DNA of 64,000 nucleotides from Pseudorasbora parva (taxonomy: Eukaryota; Chordata; Actinopteri; Cypriniformes; Gobionidae). Positions 46,206 to 59,559 of this stretch are shown here, piece after piece; position 1 is the first letter of the stretch, and every line of letters starts with the position of its first letter. The notes below the pieces were generated by a model. That model saw only the letters and a list, made by a program, of their open reading frames with translations, made no database searches and was not told where the DNA came from. A program made the translations under genes and the position numbers. The stretch spans positions 20,069,207 to 20,133,206 of the forward strand of contig NC_090183.1 in assembly GCF_024679245.1 (NCBI RefSeq). The letters are read 5' to 3'.

Positions 46206-46364
46206 TGATGTGGATGAATTCTGACTAATTCCTATTCCAAAGAAGGTTCAATAAATATATATCCAATAGTTAAAAATGGAACATGTTCTGGCTAATGTAT
46301 TATCTGAATGTACGAATGTTTAGACTTGTTTAGAATGTTTAGATGTTTAGAAGTTGGGACTCCC
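46206..46364. other. Short spacer between the two satellites
   Basis: AT-rich and unique-looking, with a small local repeat (TGTTTAGA three to four times near 46317-46352). No gene seen. Confidence 0.5.
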
Positions 46365-47699
46365 AGACTTCTTCTGATATTTCAGCAGCAGTTCAAGAAT
46401 GAAATTTTGAAATACAGGCCAACAAAAACTTTCTTCTGGCCAAAGATTCTCTGAACTTGTGTCTTTCTGTTGTTTCTTCAGTAGATCAAGGATGAGATTT
46501 TTTGACAAAAAAAAAGACTCTGACTCTGGATCCCATGAACTTGAAATTTCTCTCCATATAAATAGATTCCTTCTGATGTAGTGGTTCAACCTTTTGAACT
46601 TATTTTGGGCCAAATAGTATTTGAACTGAACATTCTATACAGACTTTATGACTACCTGTTGTTTCATCAGTAGGTCAAGGAAGACATTTTTTGACAAAAA
46701 AATAAAATAAAAAAATCTGACCCTAAGTTCCATGAACTTGAATAATCAATACATATAAATAGACTCCTTCTGATCGTTTATTAGATCTTCAGTGATGACT
46801 CTTTGAACTTATTTTTGGCCAAAGAGTCTTTGAACTTGAACCTTCTTTACAGACTTATGTCTTTCTGTTGTTTCTTCAGTAGATAGAGGATGAGATTTTT
46901 GGACAAAAAAAAAAGACTCTGACCCTAGATTCCATGAACTTGAACTTTCTATGGATATAAATAGATTCCTTGTGATGTTTTATTAGTTCTTCAAGGATGA
47001 CCTTTTGAACTTATTTGCGGCCAATGAGTCTTTAAACTTGAACCTTCTTTACAGACTTCTGTCTTTCTGATTTTTCTTCAGTAGATCAAACATTAGATTT
47101 TTTGACAAAAAAAAGATTCTGACCCTGGATCCCATGAAGTTGAACTTTCTATTCATATAAACAGATTCCTTCTGATGTTTTATTAGTTCTTCAATGATGA
47201 CCTTTTGAACTTATTTATGGCCAAATAGTCTTTGAACTTGAACATTTTCTATACTGACTTTATGACTACCTGTTGTTTCATCAGTAAGTAATGGAAGACA
47301 TTTTTTTGACAAAATTAAATAAGATTCTGACCCTAGATTCCACGAACTTGAACTTTCTATTCATATAAATAGATTCCTTGTGATGTTTTTTTAGTTCTTC
47401 AAGGATGACCTTTTGAACTTTTTTGTGGCCAAATAGTCTTGGAACTTGAACTTTCTATACAGACAGTCCTGTGGTTCATCATTAGGTAAAGGAAGACATT
47501 TTTTGACAAAACAAAAAAAAAGATTCTGACTCTAGATTCCATGAACTTGAACTTTCTATTCATATAAATAGATTCCTTCTGATGTGTTATTAGTTCTTCA
47601 AGGATGACCCTTTGAACTTATTTGTGGCCAATGAGTCTTTAAACTTGAACCTTCTTTACAGACTTCTGTCTTTCTGATTTTTCTTCAGTAGATAAATGA

Positions 47700-50600
47700 T
47701 GAGATTTTTTGAAAAAAAAAAAAAAAAGATTCTGATCCTGGATCCCATGAAGTTGAACTTTCTATTCATATAAATAGATTCCTTGTGATGTTTTTTTAGT
47801 TCTTCAAGGATGACCTTTTGAACTTATTTGTGGCCAAATAGTCTTTGAACTTGAACATTCTATACAGACTTTATGACTACCTGTTCTTTCATCAGTAGCT
47901 TAAGGAAGACATTTTTTTGACAAAAAAAAAAAAGATTCCATGAACTTGAACTTTCTATTCATAAAAATAGATTCCTTCTGATGTTTTATTAGTTCTTCAA
48001 AGATGACCCTTTGAACTTATTTTTGGCCCAAGAGTCTTTGAACTTGAACCTTCTTTACAGACTTCTGTCTTTCTGTTTTTTCTTCAGTAGATCAAACATG
48101 AGATTTTTTTAACAAAAAAAAAAAAAAAAGATTCTGACACTGGATCCCATGAAGTTGAACTTTCTATTCATATAAATAGATTCCTTGTGCTGTTTTGTTA
48201 GTTCTTCAAGGATGACCTTTTGAACTTATTTGTGGCCAAATAGTCTTGGAACTTGAACTTTCTATACAGACAGTCCTGTGGTTCATCATTAGGTAAAGGA
48301 AGACATTTTTTGACAAAACAAAAAAAAAGATTCTGACTCTAGATTCCATGAACTTGAACTTTCTATTCATATAAATAGATTCCTTCTGATGTGTTATTAG
48401 TTCTTCAAGGATGACCCTTTGAACTTATTTGTGGCCAATGAGTCTTTAAACTTGAACCTTCTTTACAGACTTCTGTCTTTCTGATTTTTCTTCAGTAGAT
48501 AAATGATGAGATTTTTTGACAACAAAAAAAAAAAAGATTCTGATCCTGGATCCCATGAAGTTGAACTTTCTATTCATATAAATAGATTCCTTGTCATGTT
48601 TTTTTTTTAGTTCTTCAAGGATGACCTTTTGAACTTATTTGTGGCCAAATAGTCTTTGAACCTGAACTTTCTATACAGACTTTATGACAGTCCTGTGGTT
48701 CATCAGTAGGGAAAGGAAGACAATTTTTGACAACAAAAAAAAGATTCTGACCCTAGATTCCATGAACTTGAACTTTCTATTCATATAAATAGATTCCTTC
48801 TGATGTGTTATTAGTTCTTCAAGGACGACCCTTTGAACTTATTTGTGGCCAATGAGTCTTTAAACTTGAACCTTCTTTACAGACTTCTGTCTTTCTGATT
48901 TTTCTTCAGTAGATCAAAGATGAGATTTTTTGACAAAAAAAAAAAGATTCTGATCCTGGATCCCATGAAGTTGAACGTTCTATTCATATAAAGAGATTCC
49001 TTCTGATGTTTTATTAGTTCTTCAAGGATGACCTTTTGAACTTATTTGTGGCCAAATAATATTTGAACTTGAACATTCTATACAGACGTTAAGTCTACCT
49101 GTTGTTTCTTCAGTAGGTAAAGGAAGACATTTTTTGACAAAAAAAAAAAAGATTCTGACCCTAGATTCCATGAACTTGAACTTTCTATTCATATAAATAG
49201 ATTCCTTCTGATGTTTTATTGGTTCTTCAAGGATGACCCTGTGAACTTATTTTTGGCCCAAGAGTCTTTAACTTGAACCTTCTTTACAGACTTCTGTCTT
49301 TCTGTTTTTTCTTCAGTATGAGTATTTCTTCAAAAACATGAGATTTTTTGACAAAAAAAATGATTCTGACCCTGGAGCCCATGAAATTGAACTTTGTATT
49401 CATATAAACAGATCCCTTCTGATGTTTTATTAGTTCTTCAATGATGACCTTTTGAACTTATTTATGGCCAAATAGTCTTTGAACTTGAACATTCTATACA
49501 GACTTTATGACTACCTGTTGTTTCATCAGTAAGTAAAGGAAGACATTTTTTGACAAAAATAAAAAAGATTCTGACCCTAGATTCCACGAATTTAAACTTT
49601 CTATTCATATAAATAGATTCCTTGTGATGTTTTATTAGTTCTTCAAGGATGACCTTTTGAACTTATTTATGGCCAAATAGTCTTTGAACTTGAACATTCT
49701 ATACAGACTTTATGACTACCTGTTCTTTCATCAGTAGGTTAAGGAAGACATTTTTTTGACAAAAAAAAAAAAAAAAGATTCCATGAACTTGAACTTTCTA
49801 TTCATATAAACAGATTCCTTCTGAAGTTTTATTAGTTCTTCAATGATGACCTTTTGAACTTATTTATGGCCAAATAGTCTTTGAACTTGAACATTCTATA
49901 CAGACTTTATGACTACCTGTTCTTTCATCAGTAGCTTAAGGAAGACATTTTTTTTGACAAAAAAAAAAAAAAGATTCCATGAACTTGAACTTTCTATTCA
50001 TAAAAATAGATTCCTTCTGATGTTTTATTAGTTCTTCAAAGATGACCCTTTGAACTTATTTTTGGCCCAAGAGTCTTTGAACTTGAACCTTCTTTACAGA
50101 CTTCTGTCTTTCTGTTTTTTCTTCAGTAGATCAAACATGAGATTTTTTGACAAAAAAAAAAAAAAAAAGATTCTGACACTGGATCCCATGAAGTTGAACT
50201 TTCTATTCATATAAACAGATTCCTTCTGATGTTTTATTAGTTCTTCAATGATGACCTTTTGAACTTATTTATGGCCAAATAGTCTTTGAACTTGAACATT
50301 TTATACAGACTTTATGACTACCTGTTGTTTCATCAATAAGTAAAGGAAGACATTTTTTGACAAAAATAAATAAGATTCTGACCCTAGATTCCACGAACTT
50401 GAACTTTCTATTCATATAAATAGATTCCTTGTGCTGTTTTGTTAGTTCTTCAAGGATGACCTTTTGAACTTATTTGTGGCCAATGAGTCTTGGAACTTGA
50501 ACTTTCTATACAGACAGTCCTGTGGTTCATCATTAGGTAAAGGAAGACATTTTTTGACAAAACAAAAAAAAAGATTCTGACTCTAGATTCCATGAACTTG

Positions 50601-52400
50601 AACTTTCTATTCATATAAATAGATTCCTTCTGATGTGTTATTAGTTCTTCAAGGATGACCCTTTGAACTTATTTGTGGCCAATGAGTCTTTAAACTTGAA
50701 CCTTCTTTACAGACTTCTGTCTTTCTGATTTTTCTTCAGTAGATAAATAATGAGATTTTTTGACAAAAAAAAAAAAAGATTCTGATCCTGGATCCCATTA
50801 AGTTGAACTTTCTATTCATATAAATAGATTCCTTGTGATGTTTTTTTTTAGTTCTTCAAGGATGACCTTTTGAACTTATTTGTGGCCAAATAGTCTTTGA
50901 ACCTGAACTTTCTATACAGACTTTATGACAGTCCTGTGGTTCATCAGTAGGGAAAGGAAGACATTTTTTGACAAAAAAAAAAAAGATTCTGACCCTAGAT
51001 TCCATGAACTTGAACTTTCTATTCATATAAATAGATTCCTTCTGATGTGTTATTAGTTCTTCAAGGATGACCCTTTGAACTTATTTGTGGCCAATGAGTC
51101 TTTAAACTTGAACCTTCTTTACAGACTTCTGTCTTTCTGATTTTTCTTCAGTAGATCAAAGATGAGATTTTTTGACAAAAAAAAAAGATTCTGATCCTGG
51201 ATCCCATGAAGTTGAACGTTCTATTCATATAAAGAGATTCCTTCTGATGTTTTATTAGTTCTTCAAGGATGACCTTTTGAACTTATTTGTGGCCAAATAA
51301 TATTTGAACTTGAACATTCTATACAGACGTTAAGTCTACCTGTTGTTTCATCAGTAGGTAAAGGAAGACATTTTTTGACAAAAAAAAAAAAAGATTCTGA
51401 CCCTAGATTCCATGAACTTGAACTTTCTATTCATATAAATAGATTCCTTCTGATGTTTTATTGGTTCTTCAAGGATGACCCTGTGAACTTATTTTTGGCC
51501 CAAGAGTCTTTAACTTGAACCTTCTTTACAGACTTCTGTCTTTCTGTTTTTTCTTCAGTATGAGTATTTCTTCAAAAACATGAGATTTTTTGACAAAAAA
51601 AAAGATTCTGACCCTGGAGCCCATGAAATTGAACTTTGTATTCATATAAACAGATTCCTTCTGATGTTTTATAAGTTCTTCAATGATGACCTTTTGAACT
51701 TATTTATGGCCAAATAGTCTTTGAACTTGAACATTCTATACAGACTTTGTGACTACCTGTTGTTTCATCAGTAAGTAAAGGAAGACATTTTTTGACAAAA
51801 ATAAAAAAGATTCTGACCCTAGATTCCACGAACTTAAACTTTCTATTCATATAAATAGATTCCTTGTGATGTTTTATTAGTTCTTCAAGGATGACCTTTT
51901 GAACTTATTTATGGCCAAATAGTCTTTGAACTTGAACATTCTATACAGACTTTATGACTACCTGTTCTTTCATCAGTAGGTTAAGGAAGACATTTTTTTG
52001 ACAAAAAAAAAAAAAAAAGATTCCATGAACTTGAACTTTCTATTCATATAAATAGATTCCTTCTGAAGTTTTATTAGTTCTTCAATGATGACCTTTTGAA
52101 CTTATTTATGGCCAAATAGTCTTTGAACTTGAACATTCTATACAGACTTTATGACTACCTGTTCTTTCATCAGTAGCTTAAGGAAGACAATTTTTTGACA
52201 AAAAAAAAAAAAAGATTCCATGAACTTGAACTTTCTATTCATAAAAATAGATTCCTTCTGATGTTTTATTAGTTCTTCAAAGATGACCCTTTGAACTTAT
52301 TTTTGGCCCAAGAGTCTTTGAACTTGAACCTTCTTTACAGACTTCGGTCTTTCTGTTTTTTCTTCAGTAGATCAAACATGAGATTTTTTGACAAAAAAAA
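47700..52400 (+). repeat. Higher-order satellite duplication, ~2.24-kb offset
   Basis: Rare variants recur about 2,241 bp apart: the TGAGTATTTCTTCAAAAACA insertion at 49319 and 51561, GTTGAACGTTCTATTCATAT near 48970 and 51210, and CAGACAGTCCTGTGGTTCAT near 48277 and 50513. This equals about eleven monomers. Confidence 0.8.
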
Positions 52401-55199
52401 AAAAAAAGATTCTGACACTGGATCCCATGAAGTTGAACTTTCTATTCATATAAACAGATTCCTTCTGATGTTTTATTAGTTCTTCAATGATGACCTTTTG
52501 AACTTATTTATGGCCAAATAGTCTTTGAACTTGAACATTTTATACAGACTTTATGACTACCTGTTGTTTCATCAATAAGTAAAGGAAGACATTTTTTGAC
52601 AAAAATAAATAAGATTCTGACCCTAGATTCCACGAACTTGAACTTTCTATTCATATAAATAGATTCCTTGTGCTGTTTTGTTAGTTCTTCAAGGATGACC
52701 TTTTGAACTTATTTGTGGCCAATGAGTCTTTAAACTTGGACCTTCTTTACAGACTTCTGTCTTTCTGTTTTTTCTTCAGTAGATCAAAGATGAGATTTTT
52801 TGACAAAAAAAAAAAAAAAGATTCTGATCCTGGATCCCATGAAGTTGAACTTTCTATTCATATAAATAGATTCCTTCTGATGTTTTATTAGTTCTTCAAG
52901 GATGACCTTTTGAACTTATTTGTGGACAAAGAGTCTTTGAACTTGAACATTCTATACAGACATTATGACTACCTGTTCTTTCATCAGTAGGTTAAGGAAG
53001 ACATTTTTTGACAAAAAAAAAAAAGATTCCATGAACTTGAACTTTCTATTCATATAAATAGATTCCTTCTGATGTTTTATTAGTTCTTCAAAGATGACCC
53101 TTTGAACTTATTTTTGGCCCAAGAGTCTTTGAACTTGAACCTTTTTTACAGACTTCTGTCTTTCTGTTTTTTCTTCAGTATATCAAACATGAGATTTTTT
53201 GACAAAAAAAAAAAAACAAGATTCTGACCCTGGATCCCATGAAGTTGAACTTTCTATTCATATAAACAGATTCCTTCTGATGTTTTATTAGTTCTTCAAT
53301 GATGACCTTTTGAACTTATTTATGGCCAAATAGTCTTTGAACTTGAACATTCTATACAGACTTTAAGTTTACCTGTTGTTTCATCAGTAGGTAAAGGAAG
53401 ACATTTTTTGACAAAAAAAAAAAAAAAGATTCTGACCCTAGATTCCATGAACTTGAACTTTCTATTCATATAAATAGATTCCTTCTGATGTTTTATTAGT
53501 TCCTCAAGGATGACCCTTTGAACTTATTTTTGGCCCAAGAGTCTTTGAACTTGAACCTTCTTTACAGACTTCTGTCTTTCTGTTTTTTCTTCAGTAGATC
53601 AAAGATGAGATTTTTTGACAAAAACAAAAAAAAGATTCTGATCCTGGATCCCATGAAGTTGAACTTTCTATTCATATAAATAGATTCCTTCTGATGTCTT
53701 ATTAGTTCTTCAAGGATGACCTTTTGAACTTATTTGTGGACAAAGAGTCTTTGAACTTGAACATTCTATACAGACATTATGACTACCTGTTCTTTCATCA
53801 GTAGGTTAAGGAAGACATTTTTTGACAAAAAAAAAAAGATTCCATGAACTTGAACTTTCTATTCATATAAATAGATTCCTTCTGATGTTTTATTAGTTCT
53901 TCAAAGATGACCCTTTGAACTTATTTTTGGCCCAAGAGTCTTTGAACTTGAACCTTTTTTACAGACTTCTGTCTTTCTGTTTTTTCTTCAGTAGATCAAA
54001 CATGAGATTTTTTGACAAAAAAAAAAAAGATTCTGATCCTGGATCCCATGAAGTTGAACTTTCTATTCATATCAATAGATTCCTTCAGATGTTTTATTCG
54101 TTTTTCAAGGATGACCTTTTGAACTTTTTTGTGGCCAAATAGTCTTTGAACTTGACCATTCTATACAGACGTTGTGACTACCTGTTGTTTCATCAGTAGG
54201 TCAAGGAAGATCTTTTTTTACAAAAAAAAAAAAAAAAAGATTCTGATCCTGGATCCCATGAAGTTGAACTTTCTATTCATATAAATAGATTCCTTCTGAT
54301 GTTTTATTAGTTCTTCAAGGATGACCTTTTGAACTTATTTGTGGCCAAAGAGTCTTTGAACTGAACATTCTATAGAGACATTATGACTACCTGTTCTTTC
54401 ATCAGTAGGTAAAGGAAGACATTTTTTGAAAAAAATAAAAATAAAAAGATTCCATGAACTTGAACTTTCTATTCATATAAATAGATTCCCTCTGATGTTT
54501 TATTGCTTATTAAAGGATGACCCTTTGAACTTATTTTTGGCCCAAGAGTCTTTGAACTTGAACCTTCTTTACAGACTTCTGTCTTTCTGTTTTTTCTTCA
54601 GTAGATCAAACGTGAGATTTTTTGACAAAAAAAAAGATACTGACCCTGGATCCCATGAAGTTGAACTTTCTATTCATATAAATAGATTCCTTCTGATGTT
54701 TTATTAGTTCTTCAAGGATGACCTTTTGAACTTATTTGTGGCCAAAGAGTCTTTGAACTTGAACATTCTATACAGACATTATTACTACCTGTTGTTTCAT
54801 CAGTAGGTAAAGGAAGACATTTTTGACAAAAAAAATAAATAAAAAGATTCCATGAACTTGATCTTTCTATTCATATAAATTGATTCCTTCTGATGTCTTA
54901 TTAGTTCTTCAAGGATTACCCTTTGAACTTATTTGTGGCCAATGAGTCTTTAAACTTGGACCTTCTTTACAGACTTCTGTCTTTCTGTTTTTTCTTCAGT
55001 AGATCAAAGATGAGATTTTTTGACAAAAAAAAAAAAAAAAGATTCTGATCCTGGATCCCATGAAGTTGAACTTACTATTCATATAAATAGATTCCTTCTG
55101 ATGTTTTATTAGTTCTTCAAGGATGACCTTTTGAACTTATTTGTGGCCAAAGAGTCTTTGAACTGAACATTCTATAGAGACATTATGACTACCTGTTTT

Positions 55200-58020
55200 T
55201 TCTTAAGTAGATCAAACATGAGTTTTTTTGACAAAAAAAGGATTCTGACCCTGGATCCCATGAAGTTGAACTTTCTATTCATATAAATAGATTCCTTTTG
55301 ATGTTTTATTAGTTCTTCAAGGATGACCTTTTGAACTTATTTGTGGCCAAAGAGTCTTTGAACTTGAACATTCTATACAGACATTATGACTACCTGTTCT
55401 TTCATCAGTAGGTAAAGGAAGACATTTTTTGACAAAAAAAATAAAAAGATTCCATGAACATGAACTTTCTATTCATATAAATAGATTCCTTCTGATGTTT
55501 TATTAGTTCTTCAAGGATGACCCTTTGAAATTATTTTTGGCCCAAGAGTCTTTGAACTTGAACCTTCTTTACAGACTTCTGTCTTTCTGATTTTTCTTCA
55601 GTAGATCAAAGATGAGATTTTTTGACAAAAAAAAAAAAGATTCTGATCCTGGATCCCATGAAGTTGAACTTTCTATTCATATAAAGAGATTCCTTCTGAT
55701 GTTTTATTAGTTCTTCAAGGATGACCTTTTGAACTTATTTGTGGCCAAATAATATTTGAACTTGAACATTCTATACAGACTTTAAGTCTACCTGTTGTTT
55801 CATCAGTAGGTAAAGGAAGACATTTTTTGACAAAAAAAATGAAAAGATTCTGACCCTAGATTCCATGAACTTGAACTTTCTAATCATATAAATAGATTCC
55901 TTCTGATGTTTTATTAGTTCTTCAAGGATGACCCTTTGAACTTATTTGTGGCCAATGAGTCTTTAAACTTGGACCTTCTTTACAGACTTCTGTCTTTCTG
56001 TTTTTTCTTCAGTAGATCAAAGATGAAATTTTTTGACAAAAAAAAAAAAAGATTCTGATCCTTGATCCCATGAAGTTGAACTTTCTATTCATATAAATAG
56101 ATTCCTTCTGATGTTTTATTAGTTCTTCAAGGATGACCTTTTGAACTTATTTGTGGCCAAAGAGTCTTTGAACTGAACATTCTATAGAGACATTATGACT
56201 ACCTGTTCTTTCATCAGTAGGTAAAGGAAGACATTTTTTGACAAAAAAATAAATGAAAAGATTCCATGAACTTGAACTTTCTATTCATATAAATAGATTC
56301 CTTCTGATGTTTTATTAGTTCTTCAAGGATGACCCTTTAAACATATTTGTGGCCAATGAGTCTTTAAACTTGGACCTTCTTTACAGACTTCTGTCTTTCT
56401 GTTTTTTCTTCAGTAGATCAAAGATGAGATTTTTTGACAAAAAAAAAAAAGATTCTGATCCTGGATCCCATGAAGTTGAAATTTCTATTCATATAAATAG
56501 ATTCCTTCTGATGTTTTATTAGTTCTTCAAGGATGACCTTTTGAACTTATTTGTGGCCAAAGAGTCTTTGAACTGAACATTCTATAGAGACATTATGACT
56601 ACCTGTTTTTTCTTAAGTAGATCAAACATGAGTTTTTTTGACAAAAAAAGGATTCTGACCCTGGATCCCATGAAGTTGAACTTTCTATTCATATAAATAG
56701 ATTCCTTTTGATGTTTTATTAGTTCTTCAAGGATGACCTTTTGAACTTATTTGTGGCCAAAGAGTCTTTGAACTTGAACATTCTATACAGACATTATGAC
56801 TACCTGTTCTTTCATCAGTAGGTAAAGGAAGACATTTTTTGACAAAAAAAATAAAAAGATTCCATGAACATGAACTTTCTATTCATATAAATAGATTCCT
56901 TCTGATGTTTTATTAGTTCTTCAAGGATGACCCTTTGAAATTATTTTTGGCCCAAGAGTCTTTGAACTTGAACCTTCTTTACAGACTTCTGTCTTTCTGA
57001 TTTTTCTTCAGTAGATCAAAGATGAGATTTTTTGACAAAAAAAAAAAAGATTCTGATCCTGGATCCCATGAAGTTGAACTTTCTATTCATATAAAGAGAT
57101 TCCTTCTGATGTTTTATTAGTTCTTCAAGGATGACCTTTTGAACTTATTTGTGGCCAAATAATATTTGAACTTGAACATTCTATACAGACTTTAAGTCTA
57201 CCTGTTGTTTCATCAGTAGGTAAAGGAAGACATTTTTTGACAAAAAAAATGAAAAGATTCTGACCCTAGATTCCATGAACTTGAACTTTCTAATCATATA
57301 AATAGATTCCTTCTGATGTTTTATTAGTTCTTCAAGGATGACCCTTTGAACTTATTTGTGGCCAATGAGTCTTTAAACTTGGACCTTCTTTACAGACTTC
57401 TGTCTTTCTGTTTTTTCTTCAGTAGATCAAAGATGAAATTTTTTGACAAAAAAAAAAAAAAGATTCTGATCCTTGATCCCATGAAGTTGAACTTTCTATT
57501 CATATAAATAGATTCCTTCTGATGTTTTATTAGTTCTTCAAGGATGACCTTTTGAACTTATTTGTGGCCAAAGAGTCTTTGAACTGAACATTCTATAGAG
57601 ACATTATGACTACCTGTTCTTTCATCAGTAGGTAAAGGAAGACATTTTTTGACAAAAAAATAAATGAAAAGATTCCATGAACTTGAACTTTCTATTCATA
57701 TAAATAGATTCCCTCTGATGTTTTATTGGTTCTTAAAGGATGACCCTTTGAACTTATTTTTGGCCCAAGAGTCTTTGAACTTGAACCTTCTTTACAGACT
57801 TCTGTCTTTCTGTTTTTTCTTCAGTAGATCAAACATGAGTTTTTTTGACAAAAAAAAAGATTCTGACCCTGGATCCCATGAAGTTGAACTTTCTATTCAT
57901 ATAAACATATTCCTTCTGATGTTTTATTAGTTCTTCAATGATGACCTTTTGAACTTATTTATGGCCAAATAGTCTTTGAACTTGAATATTCTATACAGAC
58001 TTTATGACTACCTTGTGTTT
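55200..58020 (+). repeat. Higher-order satellite duplication, ~1.41-kb offset
   Basis: GATTCTGACCCTGG preceded by a seven-A tract plus G occurs at 55241 and 56651. TCTAATCATATAAATAG and the TTAAGTAGATCAAACATGAG variant recur at the same 1,410-bp offset. This equals seven monomers, an odd number, so the A/B alternation is locally out of phase. Confidence 0.8.
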
Positions 58021-59559
58021 CATCAGTAAGTAAAGGAAGACATTTTTTGACAAAAATAAATAAGATTCTGACCCTAGATTCCACGAACTTGAACTTTCTA
58101 TTCATATAAATAGATTCCTTGTGCTGTTTTATTAGTTCTTCAAGGATGACCTTTTGAACTTATTTGTGGCCAAATAGTCTTTGAACTTGAACTTTCTATG
58201 CAGACTTTATGACTACCTGTAACCAAAAGTAGGTAAAGGAAGACATTTTTTGACAACAAAAAAAAAGATTCTGACCCTAGATTCCATGAACTTGAACTTT
58301 CTATTCATATAAATTGATTCCTTCTGATTTTTATTAGTTCCTCAAGGATGACCCTTTGAACTTATTTGTGGCCAATGAGTCTTTAAACTTGGACCTTCTT
58401 TATAGACCTCTGTCTTTCTGTTTTTTCTTCAGTAGATCAAAGATGAGATTTTTGGAAAAAAAAAAAAAAAAGATTCTGATCCTGGATCCCATAAAGTTGA
58501 ACTTTCTATTCATATAAATAGATTCCTTTTGAAGTTTTATTAGTTCTTCAAGGATGAACTTTTGAACTTATTTGTGGCCAAAGAGTCTTTGAACTTGAAC
58601 ATTCTATACAGACATTATGACTACCTGTTCTTTCATCAGTATGTAAAGGAAGACATTTTTTGACAAAAAAAATAAAATGATTCCATGAACTTGAACTTTC
58701 TATTCATATAAATAGATTCCTTCTGATGTTTTATTGGTTCTTCAAGGATGACCCTTTGAACTTATTTTTGGCACAAGAGTCTTTGAACTTGAACCTTCTT
58801 TACAGACTTCTGTCTTTCTGTTTTTTCTTCAGTAGATCAAACATGAGATTTTTTGAAAAATAAAAATAAAAAAAGAATCTGACCCTGGATCCCATGAAGT
58901 TGAACTTTCTATTCATATAATCAGATTCCTTCTGATTTTTTATTAGTTCGTCAAGGATGACCTTTTGAACTTATTTATGGCAAAATAGTCTTTGAACTTG
59001 AACATTCTATACAGACTTTATGACTACCTGTTGTTTCATTAGTAGGTAAAGGAAGACATTTTTTGACAAAAAAAAAAAAAAAGATTCTGACCCTAGATTC
59101 CATGAACTTGAACTTTCTATTCATATAAATAGATTCCTTCTGATGTCTTATTAGTTCTTCAAGGATGACCCTTTGAACTTATTTGTGGCCAATGAGTCTT
59201 TAAACTTGGACCTTCTTTACAGACTTCTGTCTTTCTGTTTTTTCTTCAGTAGATCAAAGATGAGATTTTTTGACAAAAAAAAAAAAGATTCTGATCCTGG
59301 ATCCCATGAAGTTGAACTTTCTATTCATGTAAATAGATTCCTTCTGATGTTTTATTAGTTCTTCAAGGATGACCTTTTGAACTTATTTGTGGCCAAAGAG
59401 TCTTTGAACTTGAACATTCTATACAGACATTATTACTACCTGTTGTTTCATCAGTAGGTAAAGGAAGACATATTTGACAAAAAAATAAATAAAAAGATTC
59501 CATGAACTTGATCTTTCTATTCATATAAATAGATTCCTTCTGATGTCTTATTAGTTCTT